NCBI GenBank assembly: GCA_003242315.1
Contig: QGUY01000160.1
Coordinates: 1 to 9,118, forward strand
DNA: 9,118 nucleotides
Reading direction: 5' to 3'
From: Bacteroidota bacterium
GTDB taxonomy: Bacteria; Bacteroidota; Bacteroidia; Cytophagales; Cyclobacteriaceae
The translations under genes were made by a program, and so were the position numbers. The notes under the pieces were generated by a model. It saw only the letters and a list, made by a program, of their open reading frames with translations, was not told the DNA's origin and did not search any database. Within the stretch, counting starts at the first letter, position 1. Each line of letters starts with the position of its first letter. Below, piece by piece: positions 1-6,449 of this stretch.

Positions 1-587
1 AACCAATACACGTTCGCGCCGTAGAGGTACACGAGGAATGCGCCAAGTAAAACAACCGCGCTCAACGCATCTGGCGTTGAAAGCCGGGCAGCTTCAAGCA
101 CAGGGGGCATGCATAACATCGATAGTCCCAGGATCGCCGCAGCCCATGACGGAAAGTTGCGGGAGAAGCGATAGAACAACAGCAATGCCAACACAAAAAT
201 CCCAAGTATAGATGGAAGGACTGTCGCCTTCGTGAGCGGCACACCTATCGAATAGAAGAGATTGCACAGTCCGGCGTACAATGGCTTGACCCTGAAGTAT
301 GAAAGAAACTGGTAAAAACGTTCCGAATTCCGCAATACTTCACTGCGAAGCTGATGCGTTGTGTCTACCATCATGCGATACTCCCTTTCCGGGACCTCCT
401 CTGAGGCAACGCGATAGACTTCCGCGTGTAATGCCTCCGGGCTAGTTTCCCCATCATCCAGGATCACCGCGGCATACGCAAGCATGTCCCAATTGTAGGA
501 GGGTCGCGCGTAGCAGAAAGCCAGGAGGGCAATGACTACCGCGAGGTAGAGGGAGAAGGTGAGGACGCTGGCAGTATGTGAAGACAT
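1..587 (-). CDS. Multi-spanning membrane protein, possibly GT-C type glycosyltransferase (partial, C-terminus beyond window)
   Basis: An open frame of 195 codons starts at ATG 587 and has no stop before the left edge, so only the N-terminal part is visible. The first residues (about 6-24) form a hydrophobic helix, followed by the motif PSYNWDMLAY (about 27-36). A long hydrophilic, presumably extracytoplasmic stretch (about 42-105) comes next, then further membrane segments (about 118-143, 147-162 and 171-190). A first helix followed by an acidic residue in a large outer loop, with later helices rich in 'TPDALSAVVLL'-like sequence, recalls GT-C membrane glycosyltransferases that use polyprenyl-linked sugars. 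That is a resemblance I infer, not an identified family. No Shine-Dalgarno precedes the start, which is usual for Bacteroidota. It follows the ZIP gene on the same strand after 131 bp and may or may not be cotranscribed with it. Confidence 0.75.
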   Translation of the reverse strand, partial: MSSHTASVLTFSLYLAVVIALLAFCYARPSYNWDMLAYAAVILDDGETSPEALHAEVYRVASEEVPEREYRMMVDTTHQLRSEVLRNSERFYQFLSYFRVKPLYAGLCNLFYSIGVPLTKATVLPSILGIFVLALLLFYRFSRNFPSWAAAILGLSMLCMPPVLEAARLSTPDALSAVVLLGAFLVYLYGANVYW

Positions 588-689
588 TTTTTGGTAATCC
601 GGTAATCGGTGATGGTCCGTCGGCCGCTCAGGCAACCTTACGACCAGAGTCTCCGATTGGCATTAACATCACCTCTAGAGCGGCTCATT

Positions 690-706
690 CCTGAGCTCGT
701 CGAAGG
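690..706. repeat. Copy of the dispersed CCTTCGACGAGCTCAGG element
   Basis: The plus strand reads CCTGAGCTCGTCGAAGG, and its complement is CCTTCGACGAGCTCAGG. This is a short sequence I recognise as occurring many times, between genes, in unrelated bacterial genomes, where spurious ORFs through it give the peptide PELVEG. It lies between the ZIP gene stop (719) and the start of the next minus-strand gene (587). Its GAGCTC core is palindromic. An 8-bp palindrome, CTCTAGAG, lies just before it at 673-680. Its function is unknown to me. Only one copy is visible in this window. Confidence 0.6.
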
Positions 707-718
707 TCTTACACTGAC

Positions 719-1501
719 CTATACGATCATTTCCAAAACTACCGCCGTCACCGCTCCTGCTCCCCCCACAAGCAGCTTGATCGCATTGAAGCGGTGTCCG
801 GGACTGCTTTCAAAGACGATGGTCGTGGAAATCTGAAGAAAGCTGCCACACACCAATGCATAGAGGTACATCAGTCCGTTACGCGTCAATACCTCACTGG
901 ACGAAAGATAGTTGCTTAGCAGCAGTCCCAGAGGTGCGGCGAGGGAAAAGCCCACCAGGTAGGGCAATGCCTTTCGCGACGAGCCGAGTTGAAAGACGAG
1001 GACTGTCATCAATGCGAAGGCCGCAGGCGCGCGATGAAGGACGATACCCAGGAGTACGGCGTTGACATTGTACACGCCGCTGCCCACCGTGGGCTGCGCC
1101 AGCATTGCTCCTTCCAGGAATGCATGAATGCACAAAGCCACCAGCAGCACAAACGCTGACATCGTGTGAGAGTGGTGTGCATGATCGTGATGATGGTCGT
1201 GATGGTCGTGATCGTGATGGCCGTGGTGACCATGCAAATGGCCGTGTTCGACACCTGAAGTAAAATACTCCAGCACCTGTTGGAGAAAGAATCCGGCAAG
1301 AACGAAAATTCCTGTATACCCTACCTCCTCGTGCTGCAGATATAGTTCGGGCAAAATGTGGCTTACCGTTATAGCAAACAGGTACGAGCCCGCGAAGACA
1401 AGCAACAGCCTGTAATTCGCGTTCCGACCTTTCGGAACGAGGTAGATAAGAAGACCCGCCAGCAACGGCGCAAGGAAGAGCACGATCAGTTTTATGGTCA
1501 T
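719..1501 (-). CDS. ZIP family metal (Zn/Mn/Fe) transporter
   Basis: This 260-aa polytopic inner-membrane protein has about eight predicted helices. ZIP proteins move divalent metals, mainly zinc, into the cytoplasm. Family landmarks are visible in order. TM2 carries H48 followed by PE (SHILPE). The loop between TM3 and TM4 (residues 86-112) holds 17 histidines in 27 residues, mixed with aspartate and glycine. TM4 carries HAFLEG (126-131), and TM5 carries H156-R-A-P159, where many family members have HExP or HKAP. The HRAPAAFAL stretch is closest to the ZIP9-like type in my memory. The histidine loop probably binds or senses metal. The start ATG 1501 overlaps the apbE stop as ATGA, so translation is likely coupled to apbE. 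The metal cannot be read from sequence alone. Export of metal is unlikely for this fold. Confidence 0.9.
   Translation of the reverse strand: MTIKLIVLFLAPLLAGLLIYLVPKGRNANYRLLLVFAGSYLFAITVSHILPELYLQHEEVGYTGIFVLAGFFLQQVLEYFTSGVEHGHLHGHHGHHDHDHHDHHHDHAHHSHTMSAFVLLVALCIHAFLEGAMLAQPTVGSGVYNVNAVLLGIVLHRAPAAFALMTVLVFQLGSSRKALPYLVGFSLAAPLGLLLSNYLSSSEVLTRNGLMYLYALVCGSFLQISTTIVFESSPGHRFNAIKLLVGGAGAVTAVVLEMIV
1166..1246 (-). repeat. Low-complexity His/Asp codon tract (metal-binding loop of ZIP gene)
   Basis: This segment encodes the His-rich loop of the ZIP transporter and is internally repetitive. The 9-bp unit GATGGTCGT (plus-strand reading) is present in tandem at 1192-1200 and 1201-1209, with degenerate GATCGTGATGG units beside it. 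Such tracts can change length by replication slippage, so loop length may differ between strains. That is inference. Confidence 0.6.
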
Positions 1502-2538
1502 GGCTGCTGCTTCCGGTTTAGCTTGAGTATGTTGCGAAGTCCCTCTGTAGAAAAAGTCCCGATCGATCCGTCGTGTTGGGTGTATGTCAGGAAGGCGTTG
1601 ATGTCGTCGCGTTCATCGAGAATTTCCATGGCCCGCTGTTCACCCATAACCATAAACGCCGTAGCCCATGCGTCGGCCGTCATGCAATCTTTTGCAAAGA
1701 CGGATGCACTCAGGATGTTCCGTTGTACGGGGTAACCAATATCGGGGTTGATGGTATGGGAAAATTTCTTGCCGTTCTCGATTCGAAAGTTGAAATAATT
1801 TCCGGATGTCGCGAGGGCCATATCCTTTAATTGTGCGTAGGCGATATAGGACTGCATATCGATTGTCGAGTTCGGATCAAGGATGCCCACCTGCCAGGGT
1901 CGTCCTTCACCTATGTTAGAGCCTGATGTTACTACCTCTCCACCGATTTCGACAAAAAGATTCTTGATACCCTTTTCCTTCAAAAGATTCGCAACTATGT
2001 CTACACCGTATCCTTTTGCAATCGCGCTGAAGTCGAGTTGTACGCGAGGGTCTTCTTTCCATACGCTGTCTTCGTTGAAAAAAACCTTGTCCATTCCAAC
2101 AAACTGCAGCAGGGAGTCAATCTGAACAGAATCCGGATGCAGTGCCCTGGCAGGGCCAAAGCCCCACGCATTTACAAGTGGCATCACTGTCGGATCGAAC
2201 GCGCCGCCGCTGCTCTCGTATATTTCTTTTGACCGCTTGAGTACAGGATAAAAGTAGGGCAGTTGGAAACGCAGTGACGCACCGGTATTAAACCGGGAAA
2301 TTTCCGAGTCAGGCAGATACGTATTCAGGCTTTTGTTGAACACCTCAAGTACGGAGTCCACCGCCGACTGCAAATCGCGTCCCTTGTCGTCGTAGTAAAT
2401 GACGGAATATGTCGTCCCCATGGTGCGACCGGCAAAAGCAATGCGCGGCTCGTCGGGCTTCTTTCGGATTGTATAGACAACGTACACGGAAGCCAACAGA
2501 AAAATCGTGTACAGAATGTTCCGTGCGCGGTTGTTCAT
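1498..2538 (-). CDS. apbE: FAD:protein FMN transferase (ApbE family)
   Basis: This 346-aa protein transfers FMN from FAD to threonine or serine of target proteins such as NqrB/NqrC, RnfG or FMN-binding-domain proteins, using Mg2+, normally outside the cytoplasmic membrane. Visible family motifs are GRTMGTTYSV (37-46), GGAFDPTVMPLVNAWGFGP (111-129), DFSAIAKGYGVD (169-180), the GG of VEIGGEV (199-200), ATSGNY (243-248), SHTINPDIGYPV (260-271), and TADAWATAF (287-295) with the metal-site Asp289 and Thr293. Residues 7-24 form one hydrophobic segment with no lipobox cysteine, so this looks like an N-terminal membrane anchor rather than the lipoprotein signal of some homologues. ATG 2538 is chosen because the family sequence begins soon after it; the open frame upstream is only antisense to ruvB. 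A TATATTTG promoter element lies 17-24 bp upstream. The flavinylation target is not in the window. Confidence 0.93.
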   Translation of the reverse strand: MNNRARNILYTIFLLASVYVVYTIRKKPDEPRIAFAGRTMGTTYSVIYYDDKGRDLQSAVDSVLEVFNKSLNTYLPDSEISRFNTGASLRFQLPYFYPVLKRSKEIYESSGGAFDPTVMPLVNAWGFGPARALHPDSVQIDSLLQFVGMDKVFFNEDSVWKEDPRVQLDFSAIAKGYGVDIVANLLKEKGIKNLFVEIGGEVVTSGSNIGEGRPWQVGILDPNSTIDMQSYIAYAQLKDMALATSGNYFNFRIENGKKFSHTINPDIGYPVQRNILSASVFAKDCMTADAWATAFMVMGEQRAMEILDERDDINAFLTYTQHDGSIGTFSTEGLRNILKLNRKQQP

Positions 2539-2554
2539 AGGAGGGTGTGGGCGG

Positions 2555-2562
2555 CAAATATA
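2555..2562 (-). promoter_or_regulatory. Bacteroidota-type -7 promoter element for apbE
   Basis: Read on the minus strand this is TATATTTG, a full match to the Bacteroidota -7 consensus TAnnTTTG. It lies 17-24 bp before the apbE ATG, so the leader would be only about 10 nt. I do not see a clear TTG -33 element at the usual distance. The short 66-bp divergent region with ruvB makes a promoter here very likely on context. Confidence 0.45.
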
Positions 2563-2604
2563 ATCTTTTATTTCGCTACCTTTCGACGGAATCCTGGATG
2601 GTTT

Positions 2605-3636
2605 ATGCGTGAAGAATATCTGAATCCGGAAGGTACCGGCATGAGCGCCGTCGAGAAAGAATTCGAGAAGGTATTGCGACCGCTCACGTTCGCAGATTTC
2701 ACCGGCCAACAGAAGATTGTCGATAACATTCGTGTTTTTGTGCAGGCAGCACGCCAGCGCAATGAATCTCTCGACCACGTCCTTCTCCATGGACCCCCCG
2801 GACTTGGAAAAACTACGCTCGCCCACATCATCGCTCACGAGATGGAGGCCGGCATCAAGGTTACGTCCGGTCCGGTGCTGGACAAGCCCAGCGACCTGGC
2901 GGGTTTGCTTACGAACCTGGAACCGAGGGATGTCCTTTTCATTGACGAAATCCATCGGCTGAATCCTGTCGTTGAGGAATACCTGTATTCGGCGATGGAA
3001 GATTTCCGGATCGACATCCTCCTCGACAGCGGTCCGAATGCCCGGTCGGTGCAGATAGGTCTCAACCCCTTCACCCTCATTGGCGCGACAACAAGGGCAG
3101 GCTTGCTAACGGCGCCTCTGCGTGCCCGTTTTGGCATCAACGCGCGACTGGAATACTACGATGCCCAGTTGCTTACCAGGATTGTCAAACGCTCTGCCAG
3201 CATTCTGGGCGCGCCCATCGACGACGATGCGGCTTTTGAGATTGCACGTCGCAGTCGGGGAACGCCACGTATCGCAAACAACCTCCTGCGACGGACGCGC
3301 GACTTCGCGCAGATCAAGGGAAATGGTACTATTTCCATAGATATCGCGAAGATGGCGCTCAATGCACTGGACGTCGACGAGCATGGCCTGGACGAAATGG
3401 ATAACCGCATTCTCATGACGATCATTGACAAGTTCAAGGGCGGACCCGTCGGTATATCTACCATTGCCACCGCGGCTGGCGAAGAAGCCGAGACGATCGA
3501 AGAAGTATATGAACCGTTCCTAATCCAGGAGGGTTACATAAAGCGGACGTCGAGGGGTCGCGAGGCAACTGAAAAGGCATATAAGCACCTCAAGTTAAAG
3601 CCGCCGGCATCCCATCGGCCAAGTCTGTTTGACTGA
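2605..3636 (+). CDS. ruvB: Holliday junction branch migration DNA helicase RuvB
   Basis: This 343-aa AAA+ motor drives RuvA-bound Holliday junction migration in recombinational repair; it is cytoplasmic and forms hexamers. The sequence shows Walker A GPPGLGKTT (63-71), Walker B LFIDEIHRL (111-119), sensor 1 GATTR (160-164), PLRARFG with the expected arginine finger near 173, the sensor 2 region RGTPRIANNLLRR, and a C-terminal winged helix ending with GYIKRTSRGREAT. Length is normal for the family. ATG 2605 (MREEYLNPEG) is preferred over the in-frame ATG at 2545 because homologues of this phylum start with this sequence. The 20-residue extension also falls on the divergent promoter region. ruvA and ruvC are not in the window. 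It is followed 9 bp later by queG, so the two probably share a transcript. Confidence 0.97.
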   Translation: MREEYLNPEGTGMSAVEKEFEKVLRPLTFADFTGQQKIVDNIRVFVQAARQRNESLDHVLLHGPPGLGKTTLAHIIAHEMEAGIKVTSGPVLDKPSDLAGLLTNLEPRDVLFIDEIHRLNPVVEEYLYSAMEDFRIDILLDSGPNARSVQIGLNPFTLIGATTRAGLLTAPLRARFGINARLEYYDAQLLTRIVKRSASILGAPIDDDAAFEIARRSRGTPRIANNLLRRTRDFAQIKGNGTISIDIAKMALNALDVDEHGLDEMDNRILMTIIDKFKGGPVGISTIATAAGEEAETIEEVYEPFLIQEGYIKRTSRGREATEKAYKHLKLKPPASHRPSLFD

Positions 3637-3645
3637 GCCGGCTCT

Positions 3646-4596
3646 ATGTCGCAAACCGTTAAGAACACACACATCATCAAGACCGCTGCCTTGCAGCTAG
3701 GTTTTTCCTATTGCGGAATTTCGAAGGCGGAATTCCTGGAAGAGGAAGCAAGGCAGCTGGAGGAGTGGCTTCGTCGCGGCTATCACGGCAAGATGGGCTA
3801 CATGGAGCGTCATTTCGACAAGCGTGTGGATCCTACCAGGCTCGTACCCGGCGCCAAGTCAGTCGTCAGCCTCATCTTCAACTATTTCCCTTCCACCGAT
3901 CTGGCGCAGGAAGGCACGCTGAAGATCGCAAAGTATGCCTATGGCGAAGACTATCATTTCGTGATACGTGAGCGTCTTAAGCAATTGCTCGAGACGCTTA
4001 GGGAAAAAATCGGAGATATTAACGGACGGGCATTTGTTGATTCCGCACCTGTAATGGAACGAACGTGGGCGGCCCGTGCGGGACTCGGATGGACTGGCAA
4101 GAATACGTTGTTGTTGAACCGCACCATGGGAAGCTTCTTCTTCCTTGCCGAACTCATTATCGACCTTGACTTGGAATATGACTCCCCTGCGAAAGATTAC
4201 TGCGGCACATGCACGGCATGTATGGACGCGTGTCCTACCAATGCGATTCCAGAGCCGTATGTTGTAGACGGGAGTCGGTGCATTTCCTACTACACCATTG
4301 AGCTCAGGGAAGAAATTCCTCAGGAAGCGGGGGATGAATTCGACAATTGGATATTTGGCTGCGACATATGCCAGGATGTATGCCCATGGAATCGCTTTGC
4401 GCGCCCGCACAGTGAGCCCAGGCTCGATCCTTCAGAACCGCTGAAAGAAATAATTCGACAAGACTGGAAAGACATCACGCAGGAAACCTTTGAGGCTGTT
4501 TTTGGCCGATCAGCGCTCAAACGCGCAGGATTTGAGGGGTTGATGCGCAACATTGCCCATGTACGTCAACCTCATTCCGAGAAGAAGTTTTCATAA
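3646..4596 (+). CDS. queG: Epoxyqueuosine reductase QueG
   Basis: This 316-aa cytoplasmic iron-sulfur and cobalamin enzyme reduces epoxyqueuosine to queuosine at the wobble base (position 34) of tRNAs with GUN anticodons. Visible features are the N-terminal GFSYCGIS and the cobalamin-binding core with FVDSAPVMERTWAARAGLGWTGKNT (130-154), in which Asp132 matches the proposed proton donor. The cluster ligands lie in CGTCTACMDACPTNAI (186-201) and GCDICQDVCPWN (238-249), with cysteines 186, 189, 192, 196, 212, 239, 242 and 246 enough for two [4Fe-4S] clusters. It ends soon after the ferredoxin domain plus one helical stretch, so it lacks the long C-terminal HEAT-like region of Bacillus QueG; this shorter form is common. 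ATG 3646 lies 9 bp after the ruvB stop. Confidence 0.96.
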   Translation: MSQTVKNTHIIKTAALQLGFSYCGISKAEFLEEEARQLEEWLRRGYHGKMGYMERHFDKRVDPTRLVPGAKSVVSLIFNYFPSTDLAQEGTLKIAKYAYGEDYHFVIRERLKQLLETLREKIGDINGRAFVDSAPVMERTWAARAGLGWTGKNTLLLNRTMGSFFFLAELIIDLDLEYDSPAKDYCGTCTACMDACPTNAIPEPYVVDGSRCISYYTIELREEIPQEAGDEFDNWIFGCDICQDVCPWNRFARPHSEPRLDPSEPLKEIIRQDWKDITQETFEAVFGRSALKRAGFEGLMRNIAHVRQPHSEKKFS

Positions 4597-4692
4597 TGCG
4601 CTAGTAATTGGGTGTGGTATTTGCTTTATTGCAAAGACCCCTAAGTACCGGGTGCACTTCCTCCCAGGATTTTCGCCCACAACTTTAAGGAA

Positions 4693-5652
4693 ATGAACAA
4701 GAAGGTAGTTACCTACGAGGATCTTATTAACCTTGATATACCCAATATCATCGTCTATGCAGCGCCCGTCATGATTGGATTGGTGCTGGTGGAATGGGTG
4801 GTGACGTTATACAAGAAGAAAGAGTACTACAATACGAAAGACACGCTTGCCGCTACCGTTATTGGGTTGGGTAATGTTGCGTTGAACGCGGCGCTGAAAG
4901 TGTTCACGTTTGGTGTGATGCTTTTCTTTTACAATCTCGTGCCGTGGAGCATCCCGCCAACGTGGTGGTCATTCATACTTTGCCTGGTTTGGGTGGACTT
5001 CTGGCGATACTGGGCGCATCGAATCGCGCACGAAAACCGCTTCTGGTGGGCTACCCATGTCACGCATCACAATTCAGAAAAGTACAACTGGTCTGTATCC
5101 TTCAGGCTGGGCTGGACGCAGCAACTTAAGATCATATTCTTTATTCCGGTACCTTTGGTCGGCTTCGATCCTGTGACTTTCCTCATATGTCATCAAATTG
5201 CCGTGCTGTATCAGTTCTGGATTCACACGGAGTACATACGCAAGCTTCCCCGTGTCATCGAATACATCTTCACTACACCATCACATCATCGGGTGCACCA
5301 TGCAAGCAACGATAAATATCTCGACAGGAATTACGGTTCCACTTTCATCATTTGGGATCGCATGTTTGGAACATTTCAGCCTGAAGATGAAAAACCGACT
5401 TATGGTATTACCAAGCCTGTCAAAAGTTACAATCCCATTTACCTCAACTTTCACGAGTGGATAGAGCTGTTCCGCGACATCCGCAAGAGCCGAAGTCTGC
5501 GCGAGGCCTTCGCCCTGACCTTCTGTTCACCGTCGAAACTGGAAAGCGTGAGAAAATCATTCGAAGCATCAAAAACCGACACTGACGATTCCGCGGATGG
5601 AAAATCCTTAGCCGACGAACAGGGAAAGCAGAAGTCTCAGAAGGCTGCCTGA
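4693..5652 (+). CDS. Sterol desaturase / fatty acid hydroxylase superfamily membrane enzyme
   Basis: This 319-aa integral membrane di-iron oxygenase-type protein has the three histidine clusters of the superfamily: HRIAH (109-113), HVTHH (122-126) and HHRVHH (198-203). A further conserved-looking H178 lies in WIHTEY. Hydrophobic helices are at about 19-39, 52-83, 91-101 and 147-175. The family hydroxylates or desaturates lipid substrates (sterols, fatty acids, alkylglycerols, carotenoids); the substrate cannot be told here. The C-terminal 35 or so residues are hydrophilic and rich in Lys, Asp, Ser and Glu, and are probably a cytoplasmic tail without catalytic role. A 96-bp gap separates it from queG; it could have its own promoter, but I see no perfect TAnnTTTG box. 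Its stop lies 4 bp from the stop of the convergent TM2 gene. Confidence 0.92.
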   Translation: MNKKVVTYEDLINLDIPNIIVYAAPVMIGLVLVEWVVTLYKKKEYYNTKDTLAATVIGLGNVALNAALKVFTFGVMLFFYNLVPWSIPPTWWSFILCLVWVDFWRYWAHRIAHENRFWWATHVTHHNSEKYNWSVSFRLGWTQQLKIIFFIPVPLVGFDPVTFLICHQIAVLYQFWIHTEYIRKLPRVIEYIFTTPSHHRVHHASNDKYLDRNYGSTFIIWDRMFGTFQPEDEKPTYGITKPVKSYNPIYLNFHEWIELFRDIRKSRSLREAFALTFCSPSKLESVRKSFEASKTDTDDSADGKSLADEQGKQKSQKAA

Positions 5653-5656
5653 GGTC

Positions 5657-6001
5657 TTACCCTATCGACGAAATCGCGCCGTGGGCCACTTTCATGTTAT
5701 ACTCCAACGCGAGTTTTTGATAATTCACCAGGTCGATGATGGTTCCGACCCAGCATATGCCGACAGTTAACAGGTACAAGATACCCATGCCTATCTGGTC
5801 GATAAGAAAACGGTGTATGCCGGCGAATCCAACAAATCCAAGGAGTGCGGTGATTAGGATGAGCTGAGGGTCTCTTCTCCGCGCGCGATACACGACGGCA
5901 AAGGATCTTGCCCTTTCATCATCCAGGTCCTTGATCAGGTTTTGCACATAGGCCATTTCCTCACCCTGCAGCTCGGGAAGTACGTCGATAATTTTTGCCA
6001 T
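5657..6001 (-). CDS. TM2 domain-containing small membrane protein
   Basis: This 114-aa protein has a hydrophilic, acidic then basic N-terminal half (1-46, including DLDDERARSF and RARRRDP). A TM2 domain follows: first helix about 47-60, the turn motif GFAGIHRF (58-65) matching the family GxxGxHRFY pattern, and a second helix about 71-90 ending in IIDL (88-91). TM2 proteins are two-helix hairpins of largely unknown function in bacteria. It follows the DUF2752 gene by 27 bp on the same strand, so the pair is probably one operon, an arrangement I recall as recurrent in Bacteroidota. The usual Tyr after HRF is Leu here. Confidence 0.85.
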   Translation of the reverse strand: MAKIIDVLPELQGEEMAYVQNLIKDLDDERARSFAVVYRARRRDPQLILITALLGFVGFAGIHRFLIDQIGMGILYLLTVGICWVGTIIDLVNYQKLALEYNMKVAHGAISSIG

Positions 6002-6028
6002 AGACTAAGAGGTAGGTTTCAAAAGAGG

Positions 6029-6349
6029 TTATGTATTGAAGGCGATGTGATGTCGTATGAGTTGAACAATCCTGTAAGATAAGACAATCAGGGCAAATAC
6101 ACCCAGCGGATGCATCGATAAAGAGTCAGCGAGTTGGCCATGCAGTGCGTAAGATATTGAACGACCCAATCCGCAGCCGGGACAGAAATCAAAACCCAGG
6201 TAATGGAGCGGACATAGCGCCAGATGTTTTCCAGAGTCTGGATTATGAAATGCCAGTGCTATGAGTGCAGCCATCCATAGCCAGGCTTCTGTCGGTATCC
6301 TCAATAAATTAAAACCCCCTGCCTTGGCAGGGGGCTGATGTTTCAACAT
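6029..6349 (-). CDS. DUF2752 domain membrane protein
   Basis: The core is CPLHYLGFDFCPGCGLGRS, followed by ISYALHGQLADSLSMHPLGVFAL. This matches the DUF2752 pattern (Cys-Pro, then CPGCG, then an Arg-Ser helix, HG, and HPL), with a hydrophobic helix on each side. Function is unknown; the paired cysteines suggest a metal or redox site, which is inference. The start is uncertain. ATG 6349 is given as the conventional start, and an in-frame GTG lies at 6367. Family members I recall begin close to the I-P-x-E-A-W sequence, which here follows a TTG at 6304; the next ATG is 6274. The codons between 6349 and 6304 coincide with a terminator-like hairpin, so a start at 6304 is quite possible, giving about 91 aa. 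It probably forms an operon with the TM2 gene downstream. Confidence 0.75.
   Translation of the reverse strand: MLKHQPPAKAGGFNLLRIPTEAWLWMAALIALAFHNPDSGKHLALCPLHYLGFDFCPGCGLGRSISYALHGQLADSLSMHPLGVFALIVLSYRIVQLIRHHIAFNT
6303..6336 (-). terminator. Intrinsic terminator-like hairpin (or attenuator) before DUF2752
   Basis: The perfect 9-bp stem CCCCCTGCC/GGCAGGGGG (arms 6315-6323 and 6326-6334) has a 2-nt loop in its fully paired form. It can be extended by a G-U and an A-U pair. On the minus strand it is followed by TTTTAATTTATT, the U-rich tract of an intrinsic terminator. The plus strand has no U tract after the stem, so it acts on minus-strand transcripts. It lies 110-150 bp after the stop of the 61-aa gene and directly before or inside the 5' end of the DUF2752 gene. 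Confidence 0.7.
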
Positions 6350-6367
6350 TGAACTTCTTGTACCCAC

Positions 6368-6431
6368 GCGTCAGTTATTTCGGTATTCGCCTTAACGTTC
6401 TGTTATTTGTCAGATACAGATAAACTGACGC
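6368..6431. repeat. 9-bp inverted repeat with 46-bp spacer
   Basis: GCGTCAGTT at 6368-6376 is the exact complement of AACTGACGC at 6423-6431. The interval also contains GTTATTT twice (6374-6380 and 6402-6408). It lies in the non-coding gap between the 61-aa gene and the DUF2752 gene. It could be part of a folded RNA upstream of the terminator or an operator; nothing identifies it. Confidence 0.4.
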
Positions 6432-6449
6432 TTGCGTCCGGCAGATGTA

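Noticed and set aside
609..836. 75-codon plus-strand open frame
   Set aside because: It is antisense to the 3' end of the ZIP gene, and its remaining part is a translation of the dispersed repeat (PELVEG).
1192..1209. Possible CRISPR or tandem-repeat array
   Set aside because: The repeats are codon-level His/Asp repetition inside the ZIP gene, with no spacers.
2545..2604. 20-codon N-terminal extension of RuvB
   Set aside because: RuvB homologues start at the MREEYLNPE-like sequence, and the extension covers the divergent promoter.
2539..2955. 139-codon N-terminal extension of ApbE
   Set aside because: It is antisense to ruvB and has no ApbE-like sequence. The ATG at 2538 starts right before the membrane anchor and has a promoter just upstream.
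3859..4410. 183-codon minus-strand open frame
   Set aside because: It is antisense to queG, whose cysteine motifs and length are intact.
4620..4635. TTTGC/GCAAA hairpin after queG
   Set aside because: The stem has only 5 bp, is A/T-rich and has no U tract, so it is too weak to call a terminator.
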